Positions 6,510 to 7,119 of a stretch of DNA of 7,119 nucleotides are shown here, one piece after another. Position numbers and translations under genes: made by a program. The stretch comes from Candidatus Galloscillospira excrementavium (GTDB lineage Bacteria > Bacillota > Clostridia > Oscillospirales > Oscillospiraceae), in the NCBI GenBank assembly GCA_018711785.1, contig DVHW01000184.1, forward strand, positions 1 to 7,119, given 5' to 3'. How positions within the stretch are numbered: the first letter of the stretch is position 1; the number at the start of each line of letters is the position of its first letter. The notes beneath the pieces are model-generated. The model searched no databases. It saw only the letters and a list, made by a program, of their open reading frames with translations, and was not told the DNA's origin.

Positions 6510-6547
6510 AAAGTACCCCTGCGTTTCAAGTAGCGCAGGGGTACTTT
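6510..6547. terminator. Bidirectional terminator between greA and the DUF1905 gene
   Basis: A perfect 14-bp stem, 6510-6523 (AAAGTACCCCTGCG) with 6534-6547, around a 10-nt loop. It is 16 nt after the greA stop and 38 nt after the DUF1905 stop. T-runs are short (TTT on plus, TTTT on minus, partly within the stem), but position and stem strength fit a shared terminator of convergent genes. Confidence 0.82.
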
Positions 6548-6585
6548 GCCGCTGTCCTTCTCATGCGGCCTCTCATCTTCCCGTG

Positions 6586-6858
6586 TCAGTGGTCTCTCCG
6601 CTCCCGGAGCGTGACATGGACCAGGTCCCCCGGGCCTTTTCCGATCTGCCGCCGGATCTCTTTGCGTATGCCGATGATGTGGCAGGGAGTCCCCATCCGG
6701 ACTACCTGGCCATCATAAGGTACGCCGTCAAAGGTGGCGTGGACCGGCACTCGGCCCCTGCCAAAGGTCTCCCGGACATCAAAGGGGATCTCCACATAGG
6801 CCCCGTCCAGGCCAGGCACCGCCTTGATCTCTCCGTCGAATTGATAGATCTCTTCCAT
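6586..6858 (-). CDS. Small DUF1905 domain protein
   Basis: A 90-residue protein that resembles the DUF1905 family (small beta-rich proteins of unknown role). Recognised features are the [32 protein letters not shown] stretch (about residues 19-50), a [15 protein letters not shown] segment (55-69), then [14 protein letters not shown] at the end. The whole protein is essentially this single domain. It has no signal peptide, membrane helix or obvious catalytic motif. ATG at 6858-6856 is preceded by AAAGGAA about 11 nt upstream, slightly long spacing. It is convergent with greA and shares its terminator hairpin. No clear promoter was found upstream, although the leader is A/T-rich. Function is unassigned. 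Confidence 0.85.
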   Translation of the reverse strand: MEEIYQFDGEIKAVPGLDGAYVEIPFDVRETFGRGRVPVHATFDGVPYDGQVVRMGTPCHIIGIRKEIRRQIGKGPGDLVHVTLRERRDH

Positions 6859-6968
6859 ACCTGTTATGTTCCTTTCCTTTTTGAAGCAGGAGTATCTTTC
6901 CCAAGAAAGCGAAACGAATTACATTTTTTGTTGCATCGGCAAACCGATAGTTCCGTTTCAGCGAAAAT

Positions 6969-7057
6969 GCCCGCCCGCAGGGCGTCACACCAACTGCGAG
7001 CCCAGCGCAGCGGGTCGCAGTTGGAAAGGAGGCGCAAGGGAGCGGGCGGATGACGTC
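6969..7057. repeat. Palindromic intergenic element (REP-like or structured RNA)
   Basis: CCGCCCGC (6971-6978) is the exact complement of GCGGGCGG (7042-7049). This pair encloses a 9-bp hairpin CAACTGCGA (6991-6999) with TCGCAGTTG (7015-7023), extended inward by CCC/GGG. A small GCCC-GCA-GGGC hairpin (6973-6983) and the pair CGTCA (6983-6987) with TGACG (7051-7055) are alternative folds that cross the first pairing. The block is GC-rich while the bases just left of it (6900-6968) are A/T-rich. No protein gene is supported here. Whether it is a genome-wide repeat or a functional RNA cannot be decided from one copy. Confidence 0.55.
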
Positions 7058-7074
7058 TTTTTTGCCTCTGGCAT

Positions 7075-7112
7075 AAAAAAACGTCGGAGCAAAGCGGACT
7101 TTGCTCCGACGT
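7075..7112 (-). terminator. Intrinsic terminator of a minus-strand gene beyond the right edge
   Basis: A perfect 14-bp stem, 7081-7094 with 7099-7112, and a CGGA tetraloop. On the minus strand it is followed directly by a run of six T (complement of 7075-7080), seven counting the last stem base. On the plus strand there is no T-run after the stem. It therefore ends a minus-strand transcript entering from the right; the gene is not in the window. Confidence 0.85.
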
Positions 7113-7119
7113 GGAAGGG

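Noticed and set aside
6881..6930. A promoter for the DUF1905 gene (GATACT or TGTAAT as -10 on the minus strand)
   Set aside because: Neither candidate has an acceptable -35 at 16-18 nt. The A/T-rich leader makes weak matches likely by chance.
6493..7053. A 186-codon plus-strand frame opposite the DUF1905 gene and through the palindromic element
   Set aside because: It starts inside the greA stop region, runs through a terminator and the antisense of a recognised gene, and its C-terminal part is a translation of the palindromic repeat. There is no independent evidence of coding.
7050..7076. An eight-codon frame MTSFLPLA after AAGGGAG (7036-7042), resembling a leader peptide
   Set aside because: The spacing is plausible, but no regulated plus-strand gene or downstream terminator with a U-tract follows in the window, and a frame this short is expected by chance.

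Overview
This 7.1 kb window is GC-rich with strongly G/C-biased third codon positions and AAGGAGG-type ribosome binding sites. It carries a GTP-type PEP carboxykinase, a DUF4349 lipoprotein, an SleL/YaaH-like LysM-GH18 hydrolase and formate-tetrahydrofolate ligase. Together these suggest an anaerobic, probably endospore-forming member of the Clostridia, most likely a high-GC Oscillospiraceae-type gut bacterium (Flavonifractor/Pseudoflavonifractor-like). The lineage is an inference from gene content and style, not from a database match.

Layout, left to right. (1) 2-739, plus: the C-terminal 245 residues of GTP-dependent PEP carboxykinase. It ends at a strong bidirectional terminator (757-792) shared with the convergent next gene. 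(2) 806-1744, minus: a DUF4349 lipoprotein with an N-terminal lipid anchor and a C-terminal membrane helix. (3) 1831-3874, plus: a two-gene cell-wall operon. An Amidase_3-like protein with an SH3 domain is followed after 13 nt by a LysM-LysM-GH18 glucosaminidase. Neither protein has a signal peptide, which fits mother-cell-made spore cortex or coat enzymes. (4) 3875-4158: an intergenic region with a promoter-like site inside a GATACCA repeat cluster, back-to-back intrinsic terminators for the two convergent genes, and one extra GC-rich perfect hairpin. (5) 4159-5823, minus: formate-tetrahydrofolate ligase with its own promoter. (6) 5990-6493, plus: a GreA-family elongation factor driven by a near-consensus promoter, divergent from fhs. 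(7) 6586-6858, minus: a small DUF1905 protein sharing a bidirectional hairpin terminator with greA. (8) 6859-7119: no protein gene seen. It holds a strongly palindromic, REP-like or structured-RNA-like element and a textbook terminator for a minus-strand gene beyond the right edge.

Most of the window is housekeeping: gluconeogenesis or anaplerosis, one-carbon metabolism and transcription elongation. The cell-wall pair is the most functionally coherent unit. I did not find a convincing new multi-gene system. The items most worth a second look are the signal-less amidase with a substituted first zinc ligand, the possible short transcript at about 3960-4082, and the palindromic element at 6969-7057.
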